From Planctomyces sp. SH-PL62 (GTDB taxonomy: Bacteria; Planctomycetota; Planctomycetia; Isosphaerales; Isosphaeraceae), in contig NZ_CP011273.1 in NCBI RefSeq assembly GCF_001610895.1, forward strand, positions 4,154,001 through 4,218,000: a stretch of 64,000 nucleotides of DNA, given 5' to 3'. The notes under the pieces were generated by a model that saw only the letters and a list, made by a program, of their open reading frames with translations, searched no databases and was not told where the DNA came from. The stretch's first letter is position 1, and every line of letters starts with the position of its first letter. Positions 51,788-62,700 of the stretch are shown piece by piece. Position numbers and translations under genes: made by a program.

Positions 51788-52612
51788 TCAGGTGTGGGGC
51801 CACCAGGCCAGGTGATCGTCCCAAATCCGATCGAGCGCCAGCGCCGCCCGCGCGCGGATTTTCACGTCGACCAGATCCGTCATGGCGGTGAAGTCCGGGT
51901 TGATCTCGACCGTGGGCTTGCCGGCCGCCTGCGCGAATCGGAGGGGGGCGACGATGTAGTCGAACAGGCTGCTGGTGCCGATGCTGAAGACCAGGTCGAA
52001 GCCCTTCATCAGCTCGATTTCGAGCCGGCGGATCTTGTTCGGATCGACGGATTCGTTGAACAGGACGACGTCGGGACGGAGCACCCCCTTGCAGGCCGGG
52101 CAGCGCGGCAGGTCGTCGAATCCGTCGTAGTCGTCGACCCGCGACCGCCGGTCGCAGTTCGTGCATCGGAGCGTATGGAGGTCGCCGTGGACGTCGAGCA
52201 CGTTCTTCGAGCCGGCCTCCTGGTGGAGTCCGTCGACGTTCTGGGTGAGGATCCAGACCGCATCGAAGTAGTCGTCCATCTCCGCGAGGACCTCGTGGCC
52301 GCGATTGGGCCGCGCGCCCCGGCAGGCCCGCTCGATTTCCTTGAGGTAGTTCCAGGTGAGGTCGGGCCTGGCCTCGAACATGGGCCCGGACAGGACCTCC
52401 TCGATCGCGATCCCGTGGGGGGTGAGCCGCTCGGACCGATAGAGGCCGCCGACCCCGCGATAAGTCGGCATCCCGGAATCGGCGGACATCCCCGCCCCGG
52501 TGACCGCCAGGACCCGGCGTGCCTTGCGGAGTCGCTGGACGACTCGTTCGACGCCGCGCGCGTCGTCTTCGGAAAGCTCCCCGGCGGGATCCTCGGAGCG
52601 GATCGGCTCCAT
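51788..52612 (-). CDS. Sir2-family NAD-dependent protein deacylase
   Basis: This 274-residue sirtuin has the NAD-binding motif GAGMSADSGMPTYRG (about 39-53), TQNVDGLH (123-130), the catalytic H142 in VHGDLHTLRC, and a zinc ribbon with C150, C153, C171 and C174. It removes acyl groups from lysines and consumes NAD. The open frame extends to 52756, but ATG 52612 has GAGG upstream and fits the family length. It lies 198 bp downstream of the enolase-superfamily gene on the same strand and may or may not belong to that operon. Confidence 0.88.
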   Translation of the reverse strand: MEPIRSEDPAGELSEDDARGVERVVQRLRKARRVLAVTGAGMSADSGMPTYRGVGGLYRSERLTPHGIAIEEVLSGPMFEARPDLTWNYLKEIERACRGARPNRGHEVLAEMDDYFDAVWILTQNVDGLHQEAGSKNVLDVHGDLHTLRCTNCDRRSRVDDYDGFDDLPRCPACKGVLRPDVVLFNESVDPNKIRRLEIELMKGFDLVFSIGTSSLFDYIVAPLRFAQAAGKPTVEINPDFTAMTDLVDVKIRARAALALDRIWDDHLAWWPHT

Positions 52613-52810
52613 GCTCGGCCTCGCATACGGGCCGCGCGACGCGCCGGCCTTCTCGATCGATCGGGGACAGTTGGAACGTGTCGGACGACTCAAGTATGGC
52701 ATGGAGCCGCTCTGGGTCGCCAGCCCCCTCGTCCCCCCGCCGAGCCGCCGCCACACACCTCGAGCCGGGGCCAGGCGTGGCGGCGGTCGCCGGGGCGTCG
52801 ACCGATGTTT

Positions 52811-53989
52811 TCACCAGTCCCCGACGCTGCCGTCTCGGTAGAAGCTCCGGAGCAGGACTTCCTGTTCGAATGGATATTTCTTGATGGCTTCCTCGTCGAT
52901 CTCGATCCCCAGGCCCGGGAGCGTGTTCGGGAGCACGATGCGTCCCTCGGGCACGATGGTGAAGCCCTCGCGAACGACCTCCGAACGCCAGGGGACGTCG
53001 TCGAGGACGGCCTCGCAGATGATGTAAGACGGTGTGGCGAAGCCGAATTCGAGCGACGCGGCGGTGCTGACGGGCCCCTGTGGGTTGTGAGGCGCGAGCG
53101 CGACGCGGTAGGCCTCGGCCATCGCGGCGATCCGACGCGCCTCGGACAGCCCGCCGCAGTGGGTGATGTCGGGCTGGAGGACGCTGCAGGCCCGACGTTC
53201 CAGGAGTTCGCGGAAGGCGTGTTGCGACACGAGGCGTTCGCCGGTCGCGATCGGGGTCGAGACCGAACGCTGGATGAGCGCGATGTCCTCGATCGTCTCG
53301 GGCCAGCACGGTTCCTCGAAGAAGTAGAGGCCGTAGGGTTCGAGGACCTTGGCGAACCGAAGCCCCATCCGCGGCGAGGGGCGGGCGTGGCAGTCGACCA
53401 TGATGTCGATGTCGTCGCCGACCGCGTCGCGCATCGCCTTGACGCAGGCCTCCGCGTACTTCAAGGGACGGAGCCCTTCGAGCGGCATGGTCTCGGGCAC
53501 GGCCATCGACTTGAAGGCGGTGAAGCCCTGCGCAACGGCGCGCTGGGCCAGGTCGCCGAAGCGGCGGGCGTCGGCGGGATCGGTCTGATAGAAGTCCTCC
53601 ATCCGGCCCCCGCCCAGGTGGCAGTAGAGCCGGATGTGGTCGCGGACGGCGCCCCCCCAGAGCTTGTGGCAGGGAACCCCGTGGATCTTGCCGACGATGT
53701 CCCAGAGCGCCAGGTCGATGCCGCTGATCGCCGTCCCGCGGACGATGCCGTTGCCGTGCCAGAAATGCTGGCGGTACATCATCTGCCAGAGGTGCTCGAC
53801 CCGGGTCGGGTCTTCGCCGATCAGGAGCTGCGAGATGTCTTCGATCGCCCCGACCACCGCGCGGGTGTGCCACTCCAGGGTGGCCTCGCCCCAGCCGTGG
53901 AGGCCGTCCTGGTCGGTCTGGACCTTGACGAAGATCCAGTTTCGCATCCTCGCGTTGCAGACGAACGTCTCGATCTTCGTGATCTTCAT
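52811..53989 (-). CDS. enolase-superfamily sugar-acid dehydratase (mandelate racemase / galactonate dehydratase-like)
   Basis: This 392-residue protein starts with [10 protein letters not shown] and carries the mandelate-racemase subgroup active site. D199 and H201 (MVDCHARPS), E225/E226 ([10 protein letters not shown]) and E251 (ATGERL) are the probable magnesium ligands, and H301 in LAPHNPQGP is the probable general acid-base. The pattern is closest to D-galactonate dehydratase-type enzymes that turn aldonic acids into 2-keto-3-deoxy sugars; specificity is not proven. It is the last gene of the six-gene run that starts near 63 kb, 63 bp after the aminotransferase stop. Confidence 0.85.
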   Translation of the reverse strand: MKITKIETFVCNARMRNWIFVKVQTDQDGLHGWGEATLEWHTRAVVGAIEDISQLLIGEDPTRVEHLWQMMYRQHFWHGNGIVRGTAISGIDLALWDIVGKIHGVPCHKLWGGAVRDHIRLYCHLGGGRMEDFYQTDPADARRFGDLAQRAVAQGFTAFKSMAVPETMPLEGLRPLKYAEACVKAMRDAVGDDIDIMVDCHARPSPRMGLRFAKVLEPYGLYFFEEPCWPETIEDIALIQRSVSTPIATGERLVSQHAFRELLERRACSVLQPDITHCGGLSEARRIAAMAEAYRVALAPHNPQGPVSTAASLEFGFATPSYIICEAVLDDVPWRSEVVREGFTIVPEGRIVLPNTLPGLGIEIDEEAIKKYPFEQEVLLRSFYRDGSVGDW

Positions 53990-54052
53990 GAACCGTCTCT
54001 TTGAATCGAATCGAATCAGGTCGGGGCGGGCCGGAGAGACGTAGGGGCGGGC

Positions 54053-55375
54053 TCAGATTCCTTCGCGGAGCACGGCTTCGGTCGCTTCCAAAGTGGAGTC
54101 GACGTCGGCCTCGGAGTGCGCGGCGGAGAGGCTCCCCTGCTTGGTGGGGAGAGGGAAGTGATAGACGCCCCGAGCGATGAGGGCCTTGCGATAGCGCAGG
54201 TCGCGTTCCATGTCGTGATTGGACGCCAGGTCGCGCCAGTCTCGGGGTGCGTGGTCCATGAAGTAGACGCAGAAGGCCGACCCCTGGCGAGCGACGGTGG
54301 CCGTGACGCCGTGGCGGGCGAACAGGCCTTCGAGCCCTTGCTGCATCCGGGCGCCCAGCGCCTCGAGCCTGGGATAAAGTGAAGCCTCTTCGCGTTTGAG
54401 GATTTCCATCGTGGCGATGGCCGCGGCGACGGGGGCGGGGTGTCCGTTGAACGTCCCCGCGATCAGCACGCGGCGATCGGCCTCGGGGTGGCTGAACAGG
54501 TCCATGATCTCGGCCTTGCCGCCGATCGCGCCCAGCGGATAGCCGTTGGCGATCGCCTTGCCGAAGGTGGAAAGGTCCGGCCGGACCCCGGCCAGCGCCT
54601 GATAGCCGCCCAGGGCGTGCCGGAAGCCGGTCTTCACCTCGTCGAAGACCAGGACGACGCCGTATTTGTCGCAGAGGTCGCGCAGGCCCTGGAGATAGCC
54701 CTCGCGGGGCTTCACGATGCCGATGTTCTGGAGGATCGGCTCCGTAACGAGGCAGGCCACCTCATACTTCCGAAAGCAGCCTTCGACGGCCTCCAGGTCG
54801 TTGAATTCGACGACGTGGACGCGCGAGGCGACGTTGGACGGCATCCCCGCGGATAGCGGGACGAAGGGATTCTCCCCGCCTTCGGAACGCGGCCCCAGCT
54901 TGTCGAGCGGGGTCATGACGTTGCAGGCGACCTCGTCGTGCCAGCCGTTGTAACCCCCCTGCATCACGACCAGGTGATCGCGCCCCGTGAACGCCCGAGA
55001 GAGCCTCAGGGCGTGATACGTGGCCTCGGACCCGGTGGTGGTGAGCTGCACGCGGTCCAGCGAGGCGACCGATTCGCAGAGCAACTCGGCCGCGCGGCCT
55101 TCCCAGGGTGTGGTCCCCGACCCCATCAGGGTCCAGCCCTCATCGATCGAGCGGACGACGGCCGCCTGGACATCGGGATGGCTGTGACCGAGGAGGTAGG
55201 GGGCGAACCCGGCGTGGTAGTCCAGATACTCGTTGCCGTCGGCGTCCCACACCCGAGCGCCGCTGCCGCGAACGAAGGCGATCTCGGGATCGACCAGGCG
55301 GTTGAGCGAGACCACGCCGCCGGGGATCAGGCGACGATTGCGGGCGAACAGGGCCTTGGATTGCGCGAGTTCCAT
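54053..55375 (-). CDS. class III PLP aminotransferase (glutamate-1-semialdehyde aminomutase-like)
   Basis: This 440-residue fold-type I PLP enzyme resembles glutamate-1-semialdehyde 2,1-aminomutase. It shows GSGARVWDADGNEYLDYHAGFAP, TTTGSEATYHALRLSRAFTGRD, the Asp in LVFDEVKTGFRHALGG, and the PLP lysine in STFGKAIANGYPLGA. Context beside a sugar-acid dehydratase and MFS transporter suggests catabolic amine or amino-sugar metabolism rather than haem synthesis, so no hemL symbol is given. It starts 76 bp after the ceramidase-like gene stop on the same strand. Confidence 0.85.
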   Translation of the reverse strand: MELAQSKALFARNRRLIPGGVVSLNRLVDPEIAFVRGSGARVWDADGNEYLDYHAGFAPYLLGHSHPDVQAAVVRSIDEGWTLMGSGTTPWEGRAAELLCESVASLDRVQLTTTGSEATYHALRLSRAFTGRDHLVVMQGGYNGWHDEVACNVMTPLDKLGPRSEGGENPFVPLSAGMPSNVASRVHVVEFNDLEAVEGCFRKYEVACLVTEPILQNIGIVKPREGYLQGLRDLCDKYGVVLVFDEVKTGFRHALGGYQALAGVRPDLSTFGKAIANGYPLGAIGGKAEIMDLFSHPEADRRVLIAGTFNGHPAPVAAAIATMEILKREEASLYPRLEALGARMQQGLEGLFARHGVTATVARQGSAFCVYFMDHAPRDWRDLASNHDMERDLRYRKALIARGVYHFPLPTKQGSLSAAHSEADVDSTLEATEAVLREGI

Positions 55376-55451
55376 GAATGCTCTCGGTTGGGACGCGATG
55401 ATCTGGGCATGCGAATAGGGGAGAGGTTCGGGCGTCGGCGAGGCTCGGCCG

Positions 55452-56897
55452 TCAGGCGGGAGACCAGGCGGAGATGCGGACGGCGATGTCGTCGGTCAGC
55501 GTCTCCAACGACCCGGCGCCCACGACCGCGATTTCGGCCTGGTAGATTCCTCGATCGTACGACGAGGCGGTCGGAAGGTATCCGGGCTGCCAACCGTTGA
55601 CGAGGGTCATGACCAGGATCGGCACTCCGGGGACGCGGCGTCGAAGTTCGACCTGGAGATGCTGGTAATGCTCGCCCTTCACGGCCAGCCAGACGGCCCC
55701 GCCGGTTTTCCAGGTCAGGACCTCGAACGGGAAGGCGGGGCCGGGGGGGAGTTCGCCGATTCGGATGAGTTGCCGGTCCATTCGCTCGACGAACGCCCGA
55801 CACTCGGCCGCGCGGGCCCGATCGCCGCAACCCAGGGCGTCTCGTTCCTCGTCGGCCCATCGGGCTCGGTCCGCCCGGGTCGCGTCGGCCGTCGGGAGGT
55901 CGGCGCGGTAGGGGAGTTCGACGGTCCACCGCTCCAGATCCCAGGCTTCGAGGTCGCGGAGGCGATCGGCGTCCAGCGGTGCGTGGCGCCAGGGCCCGAG
56001 GACCGCCCCCGACTCGACCGCGCCGGCGAACTCGAATCGCGTCCGAGGCGGCGGCATCCCTTCGAGAGCCGAGAGTGCGGCGTAGCCGAGCTGGCGGCCG
56101 TTGCGATCGGCGACGGCCGGGTCGCCGACGAATCCTTCGCGTGGGCCGAGGTCTCCCGAAGCCCCCTGGAGGAACAGGCAGGGGACGCCGGTGGCCTGCT
56201 CGACCACCTCGCGCATCGCCCCGGGAAAGTCGGGGCTGATGAGGGTGTTCTCCCACGCCAGGGTGGTCGGGTGGCAGGCGTAATTGATCAGCGTCGCGAG
56301 CGTGCGGCCGTCGGCGTCGGTGGCGCGGACGACGACGACGGTGTCGTCGGCGGGGCCTTCGGGATTGTATCCGCAGACGAATCGACCGCTCGCCTCGTCG
56401 TAGAGGTCGCGATGCGCCGCGAGGTCGCAACGGCCGTTCGCATAGCAGAGCGTGGCCGGTCCCGCGCGGGCGACGGCCTCGACGATCAAGGCGGCCACTC
56501 GGTCGGCGAGATCGGCCAGATAGGGGGCGATCAACTCTCCGCCGGGCCGATCGGCGCGGCGGCCGTCCATCAGGCCGGCCGCATGCGTGTGCGAGAAGGC
56601 GACGAGCAGGCGTTCCTGATCGACTCCCGATTTCGCCGCGACGGCCTCCAGCAGCCGACGGCATTCGAGATCCCAGAACAGGCAATGATCGAGCGTCACC
56701 AGGACGACGCCCTCGGAGGGACGGCCCGGCGGGGCGATGACGGCCGCGGCGGCCATGAGCGGCCGGTGCACCCCGGTCGAGCGCTCATGGGCGGCTGCCC
56801 CCCACATCCGATGATAGATCCCCACCGGCGGGGTGACGTCGCCTTGGGCCACGCCGAACGAGCAGACGCTCTGCGGTGATTCCAGGGAGGGCGGCAT
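55452..56897 (-). CDS. neutral/alkaline ceramidase-like hydrolase without signal peptide
   Basis: This 481-residue protein matches the N-terminal domain of neutral/alkaline ceramidases. The likely zinc-site motifs are VAFSHTHAAGL and LINYACHPTT, and LFLQGASGDLGPR follows. It lacks a signal peptide and starts MPPSLESPQSVCSFGVAQGDVTPP. It may cleave an N-acyl amide or similar small substrate in the cytoplasm rather than ceramide. It belongs to the six-gene run: the MFS gene stop is 15 bp upstream. A distant relative is the first domain of the 1843-residue protein. Confidence 0.8.
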   Translation of the reverse strand: MPPSLESPQSVCSFGVAQGDVTPPVGIYHRMWGAAAHERSTGVHRPLMAAAAVIAPPGRPSEGVVLVTLDHCLFWDLECRRLLEAVAAKSGVDQERLLVAFSHTHAAGLMDGRRADRPGGELIAPYLADLADRVAALIVEAVARAGPATLCYANGRCDLAAHRDLYDEASGRFVCGYNPEGPADDTVVVVRATDADGRTLATLINYACHPTTLAWENTLISPDFPGAMREVVEQATGVPCLFLQGASGDLGPREGFVGDPAVADRNGRQLGYAALSALEGMPPPRTRFEFAGAVESGAVLGPWRHAPLDADRLRDLEAWDLERWTVELPYRADLPTADATRADRARWADEERDALGCGDRARAAECRAFVERMDRQLIRIGELPPGPAFPFEVLTWKTGGAVWLAVKGEHYQHLQVELRRRVPGVPILVMTLVNGWQPGYLPTASSYDRGIYQAEIAVVGAGSLETLTDDIAVRISAWSPA

Positions 56898-56912
56898 GAT
56901 CGGTCCGTGATG

Positions 56913-58268
56913 TCAGAGGGTGTCGCGGTCGGCGTCGAAGATGAGCCAGCACGCGCCGGCCACGATATGGATTGCGGCGAAGAAAGCAAGCACCGCGTCC
57001 CAGGACCCGGTGAACTCGACGAGTTTCGGGACCAGGATGGGGAACAGGATCGACCCGACGGCCCCGGCCGTGTTCATGATCCCGAAGACCTGCGGGGTGT
57101 CGCGCCCACCCAGGTCCATCGTCAGGGCGTAGGCGCAGGGGCCGGCCAGAGCCGCGAAAAACGCCCCGATGCTCAGGATGAGCACGGCGGCTCGCGCGTC
57201 GGCCACCGGGTAGGCGAGGCCGATCAGGACGGTCGCGATCAACATGCTCGCGGCGGAAACCCCCTGTCGAGAGAGTCGGAGGCTGCCCGTCTTCGCCAGG
57301 ACGCGATCCGAGAGCCAGCCTCCGGCGAGGCAGCCGAGCATGGTCGTCCAGTGCGGCAGGCTGGTGAGCAGCCCCGCCTCCCAGACCCCGACGCCCCGGG
57401 TCTCGCGCAGATAGGTCGGAAACCAGCTCAGGTAGAAGATGGCCGCCGCCGCGCGGAAGAATTGTTGAGAGGCCAGGCCGAGGACCGCCCGGTTCGTCGC
57501 GAGCGTCCGCCAGGCGATCGGACCCGGAGGACGGTGAGCCGCCGGTTTCGCCCCCTCGGCGACGAGCGTGAGTTCGGCCTCGTTGACCGAGGGGTGCTCT
57601 CGAGGGGTGTTGCGGAACCAGTAGGCGAAACCGATCGCCCAGAGCAGGCCCGGAACGGCGTAGAGCATGAACATCCAACGCCAGGAGACGTAGACGAGCA
57701 GGAAGCCCGTCAGGGCCGCGCCGAGGCCCCCGCCGACCCCCATGAAGCTGGACAGCACGCCGCTGACCCAGGCGCGTCGCGAGACCGGATACCAGCGGCT
57801 CAGGACGCCCGTCGAGGAGGGGAAGACGCCCGCTTCCGCCGCCCCCATCGAGAACCGCGCCGAGAGCAGGAGTACGACGCCGTTCGCGGAGCCGCAGAGC
57901 CCGGTGGCCACGGACCACACGGCGGCGAAGGCGGGGAGCGCGCGTCGGGAACCCCAGGCCTGGTCCAGTCGCGCGGCGGGAAGCTGGAAGAGGGCATAGG
58001 CCAGGAAGAAGGCGCTCATCACCAGGCCCATCTGCGACTCGCTCAAACCGAGGTCGTCGCGGATCAGCTTCTCGGCGACGCTCAGGCAGCCGCGATCGAT
58101 GTAGGCGATGGTCGTGGCGACGCAGAGCCAGATTAGGACCGCGTGACGAACCCCCGACGCGCGCGCTTCGGCGTCACGGTCGATCGCGGGGGGAGACTCG
58201 TCGGTCGCGAGGCTCGCGGCGTCCGCCGCTTCGTGAAAATTCGCGTCTGGCTTCAAGCCGGCCCCCAT
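56913..58268 (-). CDS. MFS transporter (anion:cation symporter type)
   Basis: This 451-residue major facilitator has about 12 hydrophobic segments and an N-terminal TTIAYIDRGCLSVAEKLI pattern typical of the sugar-acid and phthalate:H+ (anion:cation symporter) groups. The amphipathic RLDQAWGSRRALPAF loop follows helix 2. It probably imports the substrate handled by the neighbouring enzymes. ATG 58268 is used; the open frame extends to 58478 but overlaps the upstream gene. It lies 13 bp after the DUF1501 gene stop, which indicates one transcript. Confidence 0.84.
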   Translation of the reverse strand: MGAGLKPDANFHEAADAASLATDESPPAIDRDAEARASGVRHAVLIWLCVATTIAYIDRGCLSVAEKLIRDDLGLSESQMGLVMSAFFLAYALFQLPAARLDQAWGSRRALPAFAAVWSVATGLCGSANGVVLLLSARFSMGAAEAGVFPSSTGVLSRWYPVSRRAWVSGVLSSFMGVGGGLGAALTGFLLVYVSWRWMFMLYAVPGLLWAIGFAYWFRNTPREHPSVNEAELTLVAEGAKPAAHRPPGPIAWRTLATNRAVLGLASQQFFRAAAAIFYLSWFPTYLRETRGVGVWEAGLLTSLPHWTTMLGCLAGGWLSDRVLAKTGSLRLSRQGVSAASMLIATVLIGLAYPVADARAAVLILSIGAFFAALAGPCAYALTMDLGGRDTPQVFGIMNTAGAVGSILFPILVPKLVEFTGSWDAVLAFFAAIHIVAGACWLIFDADRDTL

Positions 58269-58281
58269 CTCGTCGGTCTGA

Positions 58282-59757
58282 TCAGGCCATGATCTCGCGG
58301 ATCGGCGTCCCGTGATCGATCTCCAGACGCTTGCGCCCGGGGATCTCCAATTTACGACTGTCGAGCCCCAGGAGGTGGAGGATCGTGGCATGGACGTCGG
58401 TGACGTAGTGGCGGTTCTCCTCGGCGTGGAAGCCGATCTCGTCGGTCGCCCCGTGGACCACGCCCCCCTTGATCCCACCGCCGGCCATCCAGACGGAGAA
58501 GCCGAAGATGTGGTGGTCGCGGCCGTCGCTCCCCTGCGAGCCCGGAGTCCTGCCGAATTCGGTCCCGAAGACCACGAGGGTTTCGTCGAGCAACCCGCGG
58601 CGTTTCAGGTCGGTCAGGAGTCCGGCGATCGGCTTATCGATCCGCCGACAGTTGCTGGAATGATTGGCCCGCAGGCCGCCGTGGGCGTCCCAGGCCCCCG
58701 CCCCGCCGCCGCCGTCCTGCACCTGGACGAATCGGACGCCTCGCTCGACGAGCCGACGGCAGGCCAGCATCTGCGAGCCGAAGTCCTTCGTCTGCGGGTC
58801 ATCGAGGCCGTAGAGCCGCTGGGTCTCCTCGGGCTCGCCCCGGAAGTCGATCACCTCGGGGAGGGCCCCCTGCATCCGGTAGGCCAGCTCATACGCCTTG
58901 ATCCTGGCCGAGAGGGCCGGGTCGTCGGGGTACTCGACGGCACGGAGCCGATTCAGGCGGTCGACCAGGTCGAAGCCGAGGCGCTGCTCGGCGTCTCCGA
59001 TCTCCATGTCGGGGCGACCGTAGTCGAGCGGGTTCGCGGGATCGATCCGGATCGGGATGGCGTCGTGCGCCGGGCCGAGGTAGTGGCCGTCGTTCTTGTT
59101 CCAGTATTCCCGGACTCCCATCGACAGGTACTGAGGCAAGTTGTCGTTGAGCGATCCGAGGCCGTAGTGGGCCCACGCCCCGACGTTGGGGAATTCGCCG
59201 TCGAGCATGTGCCGGCCCGAGTGGAACTGCGTCTGCGCGCCGTGGTTGTTGTCGGTCGTGTACATCGAGCGGACGACGGCGACGTCGTCGATGCAGCCGC
59301 CGATGTGGGGCAGCCAGTCGCTGACCTCGATCCCGCTCTGCCCGTATTTCTTGAAGCCGACCTGGAGCGGATAGAGCTGATTGCGCGCCTGACCGTTGGC
59401 GTCGTTCACGACCACGACGCGGGACAGCGCGAGCTTCTTGGGGTCCTGGGTCCCCTGGTAAGGCGTCTCCGCGATGGTCTTCCCGGCGTACTTGTTCAGC
59501 TCGGGCTTCGGATCGAAGGTCTCCATGTGGCTGACGCCGCCGTTCATGAAGAGCCAGATGACCGACTTGGCCTTGGGCGCGAAGTGGGGACGGCCGTCGG
59601 GCGGCGTCCAGCTCCCGTCCGAGGCCCTCGCGACGCCGTCGCGATGGAGCATGGCGCCCAGCGCGAGCCCGGTGAACCCCATCCCCAGGTCGGAGAGGAA
59701 GCGGCGACGATGACCGCCGGGGCAAGGGCTTCCGCCGGTATGATTCGAGTTGGCCAT
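58282..59757 (-). CDS. exported DUF1501 protein (Tat-signal, sulfatase-like fold)
   Basis: This 491-residue planctomycete-type DUF1501 protein has a twin-arginine-like signal ([21 protein letters not shown]). The body has [47 protein letters not shown] and [21 protein letters not shown], which resemble metal sites of the alkaline phosphatase/sulfatase fold. DUF1501 proteins are encoded beside DUF1549/DUF1553 proteins, as here, and the pair is thought to act outside the cytoplasm. The upstream gene stop is 17 bp away. A GAGGGA ribosome site precedes ATG 59757. Confidence 0.9.
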   Translation of the reverse strand: MANSNHTGGSPCPGGHRRRFLSDLGMGFTGLALGAMLHRDGVARASDGSWTPPDGRPHFAPKAKSVIWLFMNGGVSHMETFDPKPELNKYAGKTIAETPYQGTQDPKKLALSRVVVVNDANGQARNQLYPLQVGFKKYGQSGIEVSDWLPHIGGCIDDVAVVRSMYTTDNNHGAQTQFHSGRHMLDGEFPNVGAWAHYGLGSLNDNLPQYLSMGVREYWNKNDGHYLGPAHDAIPIRIDPANPLDYGRPDMEIGDAEQRLGFDLVDRLNRLRAVEYPDDPALSARIKAYELAYRMQGALPEVIDFRGEPEETQRLYGLDDPQTKDFGSQMLACRRLVERGVRFVQVQDGGGGAGAWDAHGGLRANHSSNCRRIDKPIAGLLTDLKRRGLLDETLVVFGTEFGRTPGSQGSDGRDHHIFGFSVWMAGGGIKGGVVHGATDEIGFHAEENRHYVTDVHATILHLLGLDSRKLEIPGRKRLEIDHGTPIREIMA

Positions 59758-59774
59758 GGGTCCCTCGTCCGCGG

Positions 59775-62700
59775 TCAGCGGATGGTGATGAAATCGTTGT
59801 GGTTGATCAACGACTGCACGAGGATCTCGCGGGCGCGGCGGTCGGGGCCGGCCGCGCCTCGCTTCTCCAGCAGCCTTCTCAGATCGGCGAGGGCCTGTTC
59901 GCAGGCCGAGCGCTCGGCGTCGGAGGGCGGAATGCAGAGGATCGAACGGAACGCCTCGGCGGCGAACCTCGCGTCGGACGTTTCGCCGAGCCGGGCGTCG
60001 AGACGGGCTGTGATCTTCGTCGCCAGGCTTTGCGAGAGTCCGCTGTTCCAAAGCGCCAACGCCTGCACGGGGACGATGCTCTCGTCTCGTCGGTAGCAGT
60101 CCCGGACGCTGGCGTCGTCGAAAGTCCCGAGAAAGCGGTTGTGGTCGTTGTGCGAGTGGACGAAGTACAGGCTCCGACGGGGAGACATCACCTCAGTGTG
60201 CGGGATCGACGGACCGCCGAATTCGTCGGACAACTCGCCGGCCAGTCGGAAGAGGCTGTCTCGGACGACCTGGGCCTCCATCCGAACCGGGTTCATTCGC
60301 CAGTAGAGCCGGTTTTCGGGATCGGCGGCCAGGGTGGCGGGGTCCGCGCCGGCGGCCGAGGAGCTGCGGCGGTAGGCTTCAGAGAGGACGATTCGCCTGT
60401 GGAGCCGTTTCATGCTCCAGCCGTCGTCCATGAACTCGACGGCCAGGTGGTCGAGCAGCTCGGGGTGGGTCGGCCGGGCTCCCTTGCGACCGAAATCGAA
60501 GACGGTCGCGACCAGCGGCTTGCCGAAGTGACGCGCCCAGATGTGGTTGACGGCGACGCGGGCGGTCAGCGGATTCTTCCGATCGGTCATCCAGTTCGCC
60601 AGCGCGGTGCGACGGCCGGTGCTGGCGGCGGGGAAGGTCAGGACGTTCGGCGCATCGGAGTCGGTCGGCGATTCCACCGCCTTCCGGGCGCCTCGGAGCG
60701 GGGTGTACTCCTCGCTCGACTCGTCCACCGCCTTGCGGGCCGCGGCCACGGCGGCGGCGGCTTCCTCATGCTTCTTTCGGGCTTCCTCCGCCTTCGTCGC
60801 CTTCGCGTCGACCTGATGATCGAGGCGGGCGAGGGCTTCCTCGGCCCTGGCCAGAGCTTCCATCCGCTCCGCGTGAGCCGCTTCGACGGCGAGCGACTTC
60901 GCGTCCTCTGTCGGAGGTGACAGGTGGAGGGCGCGATCGGCGGCGGCCCGCGCCTGGAGGGCTTTCGGGTAGGCCAGGGCCGTCGCCAGGGCCTTCTCCG
61001 CGACGGCCGCCCGAGACCGGGCGCGTTCGACGGGGGTCGCACCCTGGAACGCCGGTTCGCCGACTTCGGCTAGCTGCTCTCCGGGAGCGAGGGGGGCCAG
61101 CTCCATCGACGTGAACTCGGCCTTCGCCGCGTAGGTCACCAGTGCGATCGTCCCCGGGGCGCGGTCGACGGAAAGGCGGTAGGCCAGGGCGTGCTCGCCG
61201 TTGACGGCGACGTTCACCAGGGTCCCCTGGACGCGGACCGTCAACTCGTAGGGCTCACCGACCCGGATCGGTCGCGCCAGGCTCCCCGCCTCCGGATAGG
61301 CGTCGACCCCGTTACGCCGCTCCGTGATCTGGAGTTTGGGGGCGTCGGCGTTGGCGCTCAGGTAGACCAGGATCTCACGCCCCTCGGCGACGTCGAAGGC
61401 CAGGCCCACCGATCGCCAGGGCTCACCGCCGGTGATGACGAATCGCAGCGAGGCGAGGAAGTCCTCGGGGTGCGTCGTCCTCGTCCGATGGACGGACCGC
61501 ACGAGCCCGGGGTCGTCCTGGCGGAGCTTGCCGCCCTCGTGGACCCAGAGGCCCCCGGTCGACTCCCACGCGTCGGGGCGAGCCGTGGAGAAATCGTCGC
61601 GGAAGCGCGAGGGGGACGCGGCCCCGACTCCACCGGCGGTCGCCGGACCCTCGGCCGCCTCCATCGCGGCCAGGTGATCGCGGGCCTTGGCGTGGTTGGT
61701 CCGGGCGACTTCGAGGCTGGCGTTCGCGACCCGCAGATGGTCTTCGAGCACGAAGGGCCGCAGCCCCGGCCGCGACGCTTCCAGCGGGAGCGAGACGGGC
61801 TTGATCTCCAGGTCGGCCCAGGACAGCAAGGCGGGGAGCCCCGGCTTGATCGGCTGACTCGTCACGGGCCGGGCTTCGTTGCCGCGCTCGAAGCGATAGG
61901 TCGGCGCGTCGAGGTTGCAGTCGAAGATTCTGGGGATGCCTTCCTTCTCGAAATCCAGCTGGCCGGGAATCTGATCGGTCCGGACCTGGTAGGGCTCGAA
62001 GAAGGCTCGGAACTGGTAGTACTCGTTGTGGCTGATCGGGTCGAACTTGTGATCGTGGCACTTCGCGCAGTCGAACGTCAGGCCCAGGAAGGCTTTCCCG
62101 GTGTGCTCGACGACCTCTTCAAGCCACGTGTTGCGGTTGAACTTGAAATAGCTGCGGGCGAGGAATCCGGTGGCGCGGAGACGATCCGGGTCTTCGGGGG
62201 TCGTCTCGTCGGCGGCGATCATCTCGCGGACCATCTGGTCGTAGCCCTTGTCGGCCTCCAGAGATTCCAGGATCCAGTCCCGCCAGTGCCAGATGTGTTT
62301 CTGGCTGTTGCGCAGCTCGGCGCCGAGCCCCCACCAATCGCTGTACCGCCAGATGTCCATCCAGTGCCGTCCCCAGCGCTCGGCGTGGGCCTTGCCGTCG
62401 AGCAGGCGATCGACCAGCTTTTCATAGGCGTCGGGCGATTCGTCACTCAGGAAGGCGTCCTGTTCCTCGGCCGTCGGCGGCAGGCCGATCAGGTCGAGGT
62501 ACACCCGACGGAGCAGCAGACTTTTCGGCGCCGGCCCCACCGGGGTCAGACCCTTCTCACTCCAGCTTGAAGCGAGGAATGCGTCGATGGGGTTTGCGCG
62601 GCCCGGGGCCTCGGTCGATGGGACGAGCGGTCGGACCGGGGCGCGAAACGCCCAGTGCTCGCGAGGGTCGGGCTCGGGGGCGTCGTCGGGAGGAGCCACG

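Noticed and set aside
54053-55375. Naming the aminotransferase hemL
   Set aside because: The fold matches, but the neighbours are catabolic and no other tetrapyrrole gene is near.
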